Below the pieces are notes generated by a model. The model had not been told where the DNA came from, searched no databases, and was given only the letters and a program-made list of their open reading frames with translations. Position numbers and translations under genes: made by a program. From positions 1 to 64,000 of the forward strand of contig JAZQWV010000068.1 in the NCBI GenBank assembly GCA_045632525.1: a DNA stretch of 64,000 bases. Reading direction: 5' to 3'. This stretch comes from Fimenecus sp045632525. GTDB lineage: Bacteria > Bacillota > Clostridia > Oscillospirales > Acutalibacteraceae. This document shows positions 1 through 8,300 of the stretch, piece after piece (the stretch's first letter is position 1; each line of letters begins with the position of its first letter).

Positions 1-2
1 CA

Positions 3-152
3 TACGTAGCAGCAGACGTTGATGCTAATGGTGAAATTTCAATCAACGATGCATTCATTATGGAATATTATGAAGCAATGTGGGAAGGATTAGACTTCCA
101 GTATGATATTGCAGCTAATGCTCAAAATAACACATACGAATTGTGGTTATAA
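3..152 (+). CDS. C-terminal end of a dockerin-bearing protein (partial)
   Basis: The frame is open from the window edge to TAA at 150-152, so only the last 49 residues are seen. They contain a calcium-loop pattern, DVDANGEISIND, which fits the dockerin F-hand rule (Asp at 1, 3 and 12, Asn at 5, Gly at 6, Ile at 8). A helix-like stretch and a short tail follow. Dockerins anchor secreted enzymes to cohesins on scaffoldins, as in ruminococcal cellulosomes and amylosomes. What lies upstream of the dockerin is outside the window, so the catalytic identity is unknown. The next gene starts 72 bases downstream and encodes a secreted cohesin-like protein, so the two may be co-transcribed. Confidence 0.8.
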   Translation, partial: YVAADVDANGEISINDAFIMEYYEAMWEGLDFQYDIAANAQNNTYELWL

Positions 153-171
153 TATAACAAATTAATTATAA

Positions 172-199
172 GTCACTCGAGAGGCAACTCTCGAGTGAC
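172..199 (+). other. Perfect 12-bp intercistronic hairpin with GCAA loop
   Basis: GTCACTCGAGAG (172-183) and CTCTCGAGTGAC (188-199) pair perfectly around a GCAA loop, which fits the stable GNRA class. It lies between the dockerin gene and the next Shine-Dalgarno site (GGAG at 211). An A-run, not a T-run, follows, so it is a poor intrinsic terminator. It looks more like an mRNA processing or 3'-end stabilising element. Confidence 0.7.
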
Positions 200-224
200 A
201 ACAAAAAAAAGGAGACAAACTACT

Positions 225-1430
225 ATGATTAAAAAGATTAGTGCAATTGTTCTTGCTCTTGTACTTTGCTTGTCTGTAGTTGTTGTACCAGTATCAGCTG
301 TTGAACTTGGAAGTGCTAAACAGGCATTTGAAGTTAAGTTCGACAAAGAATACTATAGCGCAGGTGATACTGCTGTTGTTAGTGTTTATGCAAAAGTTGC
401 TGAAGGTTATGAAATAGGTGCTTCTTATATAGTAATCGGTCTTAATTCAGCAGTATTTCCTCAAGCTGAAAATACAACAACTAATATTAAGGCATCACTT
501 GTTACTAATGGTGTAGGTTCAACACACTTTAAAGACCCAGCAACATTCTCTACAGTTGCATGGGCACCTAGTGCACAGGTTACTGCTATTAAAGGTGCAA
601 ACACAGCAGATGAAAATGCTTTGTATGACCAATACATTAAAGTCAGCCTTAATAAAAACACAGATGACGGTACAGGTACTAAAAATGGTTTCCCATCAGA
701 AGAACTTAATGCTGATGAAGACCCAATTTTAACACTTGAACTTAAAGTTGCTGCAGGTTTAGCAGATGACACAGCAGTTAATGCAGCAGTTACAACTGGT
801 GCAATTTCAAAGGGCTTAGCATATATGGCTTATTATTCTAACCCTGGTAATGCAACTTCAACTGCAAAATTCACAGTTGCAGACAGTACTACAGTAGCAG
901 CATCAGCTACAATTGGTGCAGCTACACCAGACCTTACAATTGTTAAGGATAAGACACAGATTAACTTTGACGTTGATGGCAATAAACTTTATGAAGGCAC
1001 ATTTGCAATCAGACAATTTGTTGAATTTGATAACTTGTTAGACGTATTTGGATCACTTGCAGAAGCAAAAGATGGTGCAGATGGCACAGGTCTTACAGAA
1101 GTAGGTTTCGTTTACGCTACAACAGATAATTACAACAAAGATGAAGCATTAGCAGTTATTGATGACGCAACTGAAGGATATGGTCAGAGTGGCAATTATG
1201 TATTTGACAGACAGGGATTCATCTCAACAACTTCAAAGGCTAATAGCTTCGTAATGGGCTACACTGTAAAGAACATTGCAGATAAATCCGTTTCACTTAC
1301 AATCCTTGCTTATGCTAAGTATGTAGTAAACGGTAAAGAAGCTATTGCAACAATTGAAATAGCTGGCGACTATTCAGAGATATATAGTACTTATGAATCA
1401 AAGATTCCTCCTGTTAACCCAGAGGCATAA
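225..1430 (+). CDS. Secreted cohesin-like beta-sandwich protein
   Basis: The start is ATG 225 with GGAG at 211-214; an upstream in-frame GTG at 195 lies inside the hairpin and is not used here. The 401-residue product has a signal peptide (MIKK, a hydrophobic stretch, then an Ala-rich cleavage region near residue 26). The next ~170 residues alternate beta-strand patterns with a YYSAGDTAVVSVYAK segment reminiscent of the cohesin or carbohydrate-binding beta-sandwich. A second domain from about residue 240 to the end looks different. There is no LPxTG or transmembrane tail, so it is probably secreted free or bound non-covalently. A cohesin role is suggested by the neighbouring dockerin gene but is an inference, because cohesins are hard to identify by eye. 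No catalytic motif is visible. Confidence 0.6.
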   Translation: MIKKISAIVLALVLCLSVVVVPVSAVELGSAKQAFEVKFDKEYYSAGDTAVVSVYAKVAEGYEIGASYIVIGLNSAVFPQAENTTTNIKASLVTNGVGSTHFKDPATFSTVAWAPSAQVTAIKGANTADENALYDQYIKVSLNKNTDDGTGTKNGFPSEELNADEDPILTLELKVAAGLADDTAVNAAVTTGAISKGLAYMAYYSNPGNATSTAKFTVADSTTVAASATIGAATPDLTIVKDKTQINFDVDGNKLYEGTFAIRQFVEFDNLLDVFGSLAEAKDGADGTGLTEVGFVYATTDNYNKDEALAVIDDATEGYGQSGNYVFDRQGFISTTSKANSFVMGYTVKNIADKSVSLTILAYAKYVVNGKEAIATIEIAGDYSEIYSTYESKIPPVNPEA

Positions 1431-1495
1431 TTAACAGGCGAGAAAAAAGATTAAATTTTAAATATTATATAGATTTGAAAGGAGCTTAAAGAGCT

Positions 1496-1624
1496 ATGAT
1501 ACGTGAATATGTAACACCAGATTTCGATGTAACAGTTTACGAAATCGAGGATGTAATAACTGTTTCAGCAGGCGATGAAGAGTATAACGGTTACGAAGGT
1601 AACGGTGAAGGTGGCTGGTGGTAA
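1496..1624 (+). CDS. 42-residue peptide, leader-like N-terminus and Gly/Trp-rich C-terminus
   Basis: ATG 1496 is preceded by AAAGGAG at 1479-1485, a strong ribosome-binding site, and TAA is at 1622-1624. The product opens MIREYVTPDFDVTVYEIEDV, continues ITVSAGDEEYN and ends GYEGNGEGGWW. The front half is acidic and amphipathic and ends in a V-I-T-V-S-A-G segment. The tail is Gly-rich and ends in two Trp. This split is what peptide precursors (leader plus core) look like, but no modifying enzyme is adjacent. It sits 65 bases after the secreted protein and is followed directly by a strong terminator, so it is the last cistron of that unit. No signal peptide is present. Function unknown. Confidence 0.65.
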   Translation: MIREYVTPDFDVTVYEIEDVITVSAGDEEYNGYEGNGEGGWW

Positions 1625-1668
1625 TTCCACACACTCACGAAACAGTGAAAAATAAAGAATAATCTTTT

Positions 1669-1697
1669 CCCCCAAGGGTTTATCCCTTGGGGGTTTT
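1669..1697 (+). terminator. Intrinsic terminator after the 42-residue peptide gene
   Basis: CCCCCAAGGG (1669-1678) pairs perfectly with CCCTTGGGGG (1684-1693) around TTTAT and is followed by TTTT. It closes the first transcription unit. Confidence 0.9.
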
Positions 1698-1714
1698 GTA
1701 TTGCTATAAACAAA

Positions 1715-1757
1715 TTGACAAAAAATATTAAAAATTGATTACATTATGAGTTATAAT
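1715..1757 (+). promoter_or_regulatory. Probable promoter region of the FHA-ftsW-pbp operon
   Basis: TTGACA lies at 1715-1720 and TATAAT at 1752-1757, but they are 31 bases apart. Either TTGACA pairs with TTACAT (1739-1744), or TATAAT works with the weak TTAAAA at 1728. A promoter here is likely because a terminator lies just upstream, but the exact site is uncertain. Confidence 0.4.
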
Positions 1758-1819
1758 ATTGCAAAAATATTTTTGAAAACTTATAATAAACTAAAAGAAA
1801 CTTATAAGGGGGCGACAAA

Positions 1820-2530
1820 GTGGAACTTGAATATATAATGCGATATGTACTCTGTATTCTCGCAATTGCAGTCATAATCAACTGCGTTTGGTCACTTGTG
1901 CGCCTTAAACCTAACAAAAAAGTTTATGCCTTGCTTGTTGACATGGCAAATGACACGCAATACCCCATAAGTTGCTATGAAACATCTGTTGGCAGAAGTC
2001 GCGGGTGCGACATTGTGTTTACAAATTCAACTGTTTCTCGCTCTCACGCTGTTGTTGCTCTTCGAAAAGATGGTTTTTATGTTTTCGACACCGAATCAAA
2101 GTCAGGTGTTTATGTCAATAACGAAAAAATAGTTAAAAAACAGAAGCTTCAAGATGGTGACATAATCGCATTCGGCACAGCTTTTATGAAATTTTATATG
2201 GGAAGCGAAGCTGATAACGATATCAAGCACAAAAAAGAAGAAAAAGCCCTTTGCCCACGACTTGTTAATATTATGGACGACACCGAATTCAATCTGGATG
2301 GCGACTTTATCACAATTGGCCGTGAAGAAGGTAGCAATATTGAGATTGCAGCTAGATATGTTTCACACCATCAAGCAGAAATTTTCAAAGAAAACAACCG
2401 TTGGTATATTGAAGATTACGGCAGAGTTGTGAAAACAACTGTAAATGGCGAGCAAATTTATTCTGCTACAGAATTGCGCGACGGTGATGTTATAAAAATT
2501 GGTGATTTCGCCTTTTTATATGAAGAATAA
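1820..2530 (+). CDS. Membrane-anchored double FHA-domain protein
   Basis: GTG start at 1820 with GGGGG at 1808-1812. The 236-residue product has one N-terminal membrane helix (about residues 7-26) and two forkhead-associated domains. FHA1 (about 35-130) shows GRSRGCDI, VSRSHA and VYVNNE. FHA2 (about 150-236) shows IGREEGSN, VSHHQAEI and VNGEQI. These are the Gly-Arg, Ser/His and Asn-Gly positions of phosphothreonine-binding FHA modules. It is the first gene of a tight operon with FtsW/RodA and a class B PBP, a layout seen with Ser/Thr-kinase-controlled wall synthesis. It probably docks to a phosphorylated partner at the wall-synthesis complex. No kinase or phosphatase gene is in the window. 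Confidence 0.85.
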   Translation: MELEYIMRYVLCILAIAVIINCVWSLVRLKPNKKVYALLVDMANDTQYPISCYETSVGRSRGCDIVFTNSTVSRSHAVVALRKDGFYVFDTESKSGVYVNNEKIVKKQKLQDGDIIAFGTAFMKFYMGSEADNDIKHKKEEKALCPRLVNIMDDTEFNLDGDFITIGREEGSNIEIAARYVSHHQAEIFKENNRWYIEDYGRVVKTTVNGEQIYSATELRDGDVIKIGDFAFLYEE

Positions 2531-2559
2531 TTGAAAGAATATCGAAAGTAGGTGATGAT

Positions 2560-3798
2560 ATGAATATTTTAAAAGGGAAAAATGTAAACCTTGCATTAAT
2601 GCTTTTTGTGGTTACTCTTTTTGAAGTGACTTGCCTTTTCACGCTTTTATCTAAGTCTGAAGAGCAATATAAAATGAATATCATCATCACAATGGGTGTT
2701 TATATATTAGTTCAATTCGCCTATTTCTTCGGCGCAAAAATCATTTTAAAACGAAAAGGTTTTGAAGTTGAATTAATAGCGTTTTTACTAACATCAATAG
2801 GGCTTTCAATTACAGCAAGCGCCTACCCTACCCTTGCTGTGAAACAACTTATAGCAGTGCTTATTGGTATTTGTGGCTTTGTTTTCGTGCAATGGCTTTT
2901 GCGAGATATTGACAGAATAATGTTTTTGCGAATACCCATTGCTATTTGCGCTGTGGGACTTCTTGCATTTACCCTCGTATTTGCACAAATTACAAACGGT
3001 GCAAAAAACTGGCTTTATATTGGCGGACTCTCAATTCAACCGTCAGAATTAGTGAAAGTAGCCTTCATCATTGTTGGTGCGGCAACCCTTGAAAGACTAC
3101 AATCCAACCGAAGCCTTACAAAATTCATTGTTTTTGCGCTTGGTTGTGTGGGATGCCTTTTCTTGATGTATGATTTTGGTACAGCACTTATATTTTTCTT
3201 TACATTTATTGTGATTTCATTTATGCGCTCAGGCGATATTCGAACACTTGCACTTGTTTGTACAGGCGCATTTATGGGTGGACTTCTTGTGCTTATGTTC
3301 AAGCCCTATGTTGCAAACAGATTTGCGTCATACGGTCATGTGTGGGAATACTTTGATACATCGGGATTCCAACAGACAAGAACAATGATTTATTCAACAA
3401 GTGGTGGACTTTTTGGTATTGGACTTGGTAACGGAAAACTCCGTGATATTTACGCTGCTACCGAAGACCTTGTTTTTGGTGTGGTTTGTGAAGAATTCGG
3501 CATGATTATGGCTGGGGCAATTTTGCTTTCTTATGTGGCACTTCTCGTTTATTCAATTCGTCACTCAAAATATGCCCGTTCATCATTCTATGCTATTGTT
3601 GCTTGTGCAGCAGCGGCACTCATGCTCTTTCAGGCGTCACTTAATGTGTTTGGTGTTAACGATATTTTACCAATGACGGGCGTGACTTTACCTTTTATTA
3701 GCCGTGGTGGTTCAAGTATAATGTGTTGTTGGATGTTGATGGCACTAATTAAGTCCGTTGACCGAAGCACTTACAGATTTGGGGGTGTTCGTCAATGA
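2560..3798 (+). CDS. FtsW/RodA/SpoVE-family peptidoglycan polymerase
   Basis: ATG 2560 follows a GGTGAT ribosome-binding site. The 412-residue product is a polytopic membrane protein with about ten hydrophobic helices. SEDS-family signatures include NGAKNWLYIGGLSIQPSELVK near residue 150 and LPFISRGGSS near residue 385. SEDS proteins polymerise lipid II into glycan strands together with a class B PBP transpeptidase, and such a PBP is the next gene, overlapping by four bases (ATGA). This supports a dedicated SEDS-bPBP pair regulated by the upstream FHA protein. FtsW, RodA and SpoVE cannot be told apart from the sequence alone. Confidence 0.93.
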   Translation: MNILKGKNVNLALMLFVVTLFEVTCLFTLLSKSEEQYKMNIIITMGVYILVQFAYFFGAKIILKRKGFEVELIAFLLTSIGLSITASAYPTLAVKQLIAVLIGICGFVFVQWLLRDIDRIMFLRIPIAICAVGLLAFTLVFAQITNGAKNWLYIGGLSIQPSELVKVAFIIVGAATLERLQSNRSLTKFIVFALGCVGCLFLMYDFGTALIFFFTFIVISFMRSGDIRTLALVCTGAFMGGLLVLMFKPYVANRFASYGHVWEYFDTSGFQQTRTMIYSTSGGLFGIGLGNGKLRDIYAATEDLVFGVVCEEFGMIMAGAILLSYVALLVYSIRHSKYARSSFYAIVACAAAALMLFQASLNVFGVNDILPMTGVTLPFISRGGSSIMCCWMLMALIKSVDRSTYRFGGVRQ

Positions 3799-5195
3799 AA
3801 TCTATCGGAAAAAGAGCGTTGACTCTCTATGCACTCATACTTTTATTCCTTGCAGGTTGTGGATTACTCTATTTTAATCTTGTTACCAATGCAAATGATT
3901 GGGCAATGAACAGAGCAAATAAACATCTCTATTCAGATGGTGCACTTTCAACTGCAGGCGATATTATTGATGCAAATGGCAATATTCTCGTTACTACCGA
4001 AAACGGTAAAAGAGTTTATAGTGATAACAAAAATCTGCGAATGGCGTTGCTGCATACTGTTGGTGACACATCAGGATATATTTCAAATGGTGTTCAAACT
4101 GCATTCAAAGACGAATTAACAGGATATACCCTTTTAGACGGAGTTTATAACCTAAAAAGATACGGAAAAGGCAATGATATTAAACTTACTCTCAACTCAA
4201 AGGTTTGTGAAACTGCTTACAGAGCTTTGGGCAACAAAAAAGGCACAATCGGTGTTATGAATTATAAAACCGGTGAGATAATTTGTGTTGTTTCAACTCC
4301 AACCTATGATATAAACAATAAACCTACAGATATTGACACGGACACAACGGGAAAATATGAGGGAATTTATTTAAACAGATTTTTCTCTGGTGTATATACC
4401 CCCGGCTCGACTTTCAAGGTGCTTACTGCAATATGCGCAATTGAAAATATTCCAGATATTGATGACAGAACCTTTGAATGTAAGGGAAAAATCCTAATTG
4501 GTGAGGGTTATGTTATCTGCAACGGTACTCACGGAAAAATCAACTTTGAAAAAGCACTTAATAAGTCCTGTAACTGTGCTTTTGCAGAAATAGCGGACGA
4601 ATTGGGTGCAGAAAAACTTATGGCAACTGCAGAGCGAATAGGATTTAATGCAAATATGCCTGACATAAGCGGAAAAATCCATTGTTCAAAGAGTAGAATT
4701 GACCTTACAGAGTCAAGTGCATTGGATATTGGTTGGGCAGGTATTGGACAATACACTACCCTTATAAATCCTTGTCACATGTTGACTGTAATGGGTGCAA
4801 TTGCCAATGGTGGTATTGCACAGACGCCATATCTTGTAAGCAGAGTTACAAGTCCCGAAGGTAAAACAGTTTTCTCTGCAAAAGAGAGTATCGCAGGTGA
4901 ATTTTTCTCCGCAGATGTAGCAAAAGAAGCTGACGAAATGCTTCGTTCAAATGTTAAAAACAGATATGGTGACAGTTACTTCCCACAAATGAGTTTTTGC
5001 GGAAAAACAGGCACAGCGGAGATTAGTAATGACAAAAGTGTGAAACCCAATACCCTATTTGTCGGCTACTCGCAACTTGATAATATGCCTTTCGCAATTA
5101 TCGTTATCCTTGAAGATACAACATCGAGCTTATATGAAGCTGTGCCAGTAGCGTCAAAAGTAATGAAAGCGGTTAAAAGTGAATATGTGAAATAG
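3795..5195 (+). CDS. Class B penicillin-binding protein (D,D-transpeptidase)
   Basis: ATG 3795 overlaps the stop of the SEDS gene. The 466-residue product has an N-terminal membrane anchor (about residues 9-30) and a C-terminal transpeptidase domain. All three active-site motifs are visible: STFK within TPGSTFKVL near residue 204, SCN near 257, and KTGTAE near 402. At 466 residues it is short for a class B PBP and lacks a large pedestal, resembling the PbpA type that pairs with RodA/FtsW next to FHA proteins. It cross-links peptidoglycan outside the membrane. A terminator follows immediately. Confidence 0.93.
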   Translation: MKSIGKRALTLYALILLFLAGCGLLYFNLVTNANDWAMNRANKHLYSDGALSTAGDIIDANGNILVTTENGKRVYSDNKNLRMALLHTVGDTSGYISNGVQTAFKDELTGYTLLDGVYNLKRYGKGNDIKLTLNSKVCETAYRALGNKKGTIGVMNYKTGEIICVVSTPTYDINNKPTDIDTDTTGKYEGIYLNRFFSGVYTPGSTFKVLTAICAIENIPDIDDRTFECKGKILIGEGYVICNGTHGKINFEKALNKSCNCAFAEIADELGAEKLMATAERIGFNANMPDISGKIHCSKSRIDLTESSALDIGWAGIGQYTTLINPCHMLTVMGAIANGGIAQTPYLVSRVTSPEGKTVFSAKESIAGEFFSADVAKEADEMLRSNVKNRYGDSYFPQMSFCGKTGTAEISNDKSVKPNTLFVGYSQLDNMPFAIIVILEDTTSSLYEAVPVASKVMKAVKSEYVK

Positions 5196-5225
5196 TAAAG
5201 GCTACAAAAAGTAGCCTTTATTTTT
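5196..5225 (+). terminator. Intrinsic terminator of the FHA-ftsW-pbp operon
   Basis: TAAAGGCTAC (5196-5205) pairs with GTAGCCTTTA (5211-5220) around AAAAA and is followed by TTTTT. It begins at the base after the PBP stop codon. Confidence 0.9.
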
Positions 5226-5250
5226 ATGTACTTTTAACAACCTAATTTTA

Positions 5251-5279
5251 TTGACTTTAACTAGTTAAAGATGTAAAAT
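5251..5279 (+). promoter_or_regulatory. Promoter of the LRR surface-protein gene
   Basis: TTGACT (5251-5256), 17-base spacer, TAAAAT (5274-5279): a near-consensus vegetative promoter 63 bases before the start codon. Confidence 0.75.
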
Positions 5280-5341
5280 AGTAGTGTGTATTCTTATATA
5301 CTGAGGTAGTATATAAAAATCGAAAATAAAGGGTGATTTTA

Positions 5342-8300
5342 ATGAAGAAAACTAAATCATTATTGTCAATTTTATTATCAATAATGATGATTGTAGCAAT
5401 GATTCCGTTCCACGGAATAACAGTATTTGCTGCAGATGAGACAGGGCCAGAATTTGTATACAAAATAGACGAATCGCAAATTACAGATGCGAACGGAACT
5501 ATGTATTTTTCTGGAGCAAGTTTGAGAATTCGTTTCAAAGTGGATGATGAAAAGAATTATTTGAGTCATACATTTGAATGGGACCAAGAAACTATCATTA
5601 AAGGATATGAAGTAGCTCCTGATGTGACAAGATTTGATTTGGATATTCCAACAACAATAGGTCAAATAGATGATGTTTCTTTAACCCTTGAAGAAATAGA
5701 AAATCTCGGAATTATTGGTTTGCCTAATACACTTGAGATAAATACGCCTTTAAATGTTATAGGTATTGGCAATGGTGCTTTTGCAGGAATCAAAGAACTT
5801 GTTTCTGTAACTTTGCCAAGAAAATTGGACTTTATCTCAGACCCAGATGAACAAGCTAACTATTTGGGAGCATCTGCGTTTGAAGATTGTTCTATGCTTG
5901 AAACTGTGGATTTAGGTGCACTTTCAGTAGTTAAAGACTCTGTTTTTAAAGATTGCGTTGAATTGAAAGAAGTAAAGTGGAACAATGTTTATTTGATTGG
6001 TAACAACGCGTTTGAAAACTGTGATAGCTTAAAAGAAGTTATATTGCCAACTAATGTTTTAGCAGTATTTGATGGCGCTTTCAAGGGTTGTGACAAGCTT
6101 GAAAAAGCTGATATTGATGCGCCTTTGATTGGCGACTCAGTATTTGAAGACTGTAAGCAACTTAGAAAAGCAACACTTGGTGATAGTTCAGCAACACCAG
6201 TTAGTGTTGTTGCAGCTATAGAACCTGATTTTACTCATCATTATATAGGTGCAAGAGTTTTAGCAGGTTGCACATCTCTTGTAGATGTTAAAATTAGACA
6301 ATATGTTAAAGAAATAAAAGAAGAAGCTTTTCTTGGCTGCGAGCGATTAACAAATTTTAACAAGATAAACAATGATGAGAACCCAACGGACTTTCCTAAT
6401 CTTGGCATGAGACTCATAACTCTTGGTGACAGAGCTTTTAAAGATTGTGTATTGCTCGAAGAAGTTAAGTTTTATGACAATGCATTTGTATCATTGGGCC
6501 AATATGCTTTTGAAAACTGTACAGGTCTTACATACGTAGATTTGAGTAACGAATGTGTTGAAATTCCAGTTGGCGCATTTGCTAATTGTGTGGCTCTTAC
6601 AAATATTGGAATGAGTGAAAACACAATCAGTATTGGTGATAGTGCTTTTGAAAATTGTGTTTCATTGATTGAAGCACCAATGAAAAAGACTGTTATCACT
6701 ATTGGAGCAAACGCATATAAGGGATGTACAAATCTTACATCAGTTAATATACCTGAAGACATTCACTCTATCGGAGATGGTGCGTTTGAAGGTTGCTCTT
6801 CACTTCTTGAAGTTGAAATACCAGCTAACCTTTTATCGTTAGGTGATAGACTTTTTAAAGACAATACCTCTCTTAAAAAAGCAACCTTTGGAGTTGGTTC
6901 AAAATGTGAAACTATTCCAACAAGTGCTTTTGAGAACTGTGTAAATCTTGAAACAATCACTCTTAGTAAAAAAATCAAGGACATTAAAGTAAACGCGTTT
7001 GCAAATTGTTCTTCATTAAAGACAATTGAATTACCAAACACCCTTTTAAATATAGATGAAAAGGCTTTCTATAACTGTGCTTCATTAGAGGAAATTAAAA
7101 TTCCTGATTCCGTAACTTCTGTTGGCGTATCAGCGTTTGAAGGCTGTTCATCAGCAGAAACTATTGCAATCGGTAGTGGTCTTACAGCACTTAGCAATAG
7201 ACTTTTCTTTGGTTCAGGCGTTAAAGACCTTGTAATTCCTGAAACCGTTGTTTCTTTGGGAACAGAAGTTTTTGCAGAAAGCAAAGATATGGTTAGTGTT
7301 AACACAGGTAACACAATCACAAAAATTACAGCAAACACATTCAGCGGTTGTTCTGCGCTTAAAGATGTAACAATCGGTACAGCAGTTAATAGTATTGACG
7401 ATTATGCATTCCAAAATTGTTCAGCTATTGAAGAAATTACAATCCCTGAAAATGTTCTTACAATGGGCGAAGGTGTGTTTGAGGGTTGTTCAAGCCTTAA
7501 AAAGATTGATTTGAGTAGTAATCTTACAACAATTAAAGCTAGCTGGTTTGTAGGTTGTACTGCATTGGAAGATGTAGATTTGGACGATGTTACTGTAATT
7601 GAAAACGGTGCGTTTAAAGATTGCGTGAACATGCAAATGATTATTCTTCCAGAGGGTATTGATAATATTTCAAAAGAAACTCTTGCTGGCATGACAAATC
7701 TTAAAGAGATTATACTTAGTGATAAAATTACAGAAATTCCAGAGAGAACTTTTGAAGGACTTTCAAATCTTGAAAAAGTTAATATCGGAACAGGTGTTAC
7801 AACAATTGGTGCAAACGCATTTGCAGGAACATCAATTAAGACACTTATTATTCCTGATAATGTTACAACTCTTGATGTTGATGCATTCAAGGGTATGGAA
7901 TACATTGAACAAATTGTTCTTGGTTCAGGTATCACAGAAATTCCAGCAAATATGTTCAATGGTCTTGCTACACTTAAAACAGTAGTAATTGGCAATAATG
8001 TAGTTTCAATCGGAGCAAACGCATTTGCAGGAACATCAATAACAACACTTGACATTCCTGACAGTGTAACAACACTTGATGCAAATGCATTCAAGGGAAT
8101 GATTCTTGAAACAATTACATTTGGTGTAGGAATCACAGAAATTCCAGCAAGTATGTTTGCAGGAATGACAACAGTTAAGAATGTAACTCTTGGCGTAAAT
8201 ACCGAAGTAATTGGTGACAGTGCATTTGCAAATACATCAATTGCAACAATTGTAATTCCAAACGGAGTAACAACAATTGGAGCAAACGCTTTTGCAAATA

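Noticed and set aside
1820..5195. Type VI or type III secretion link for the FHA protein
   Set aside because: The operon context is cell-wall synthesis; no secretion genes are present.
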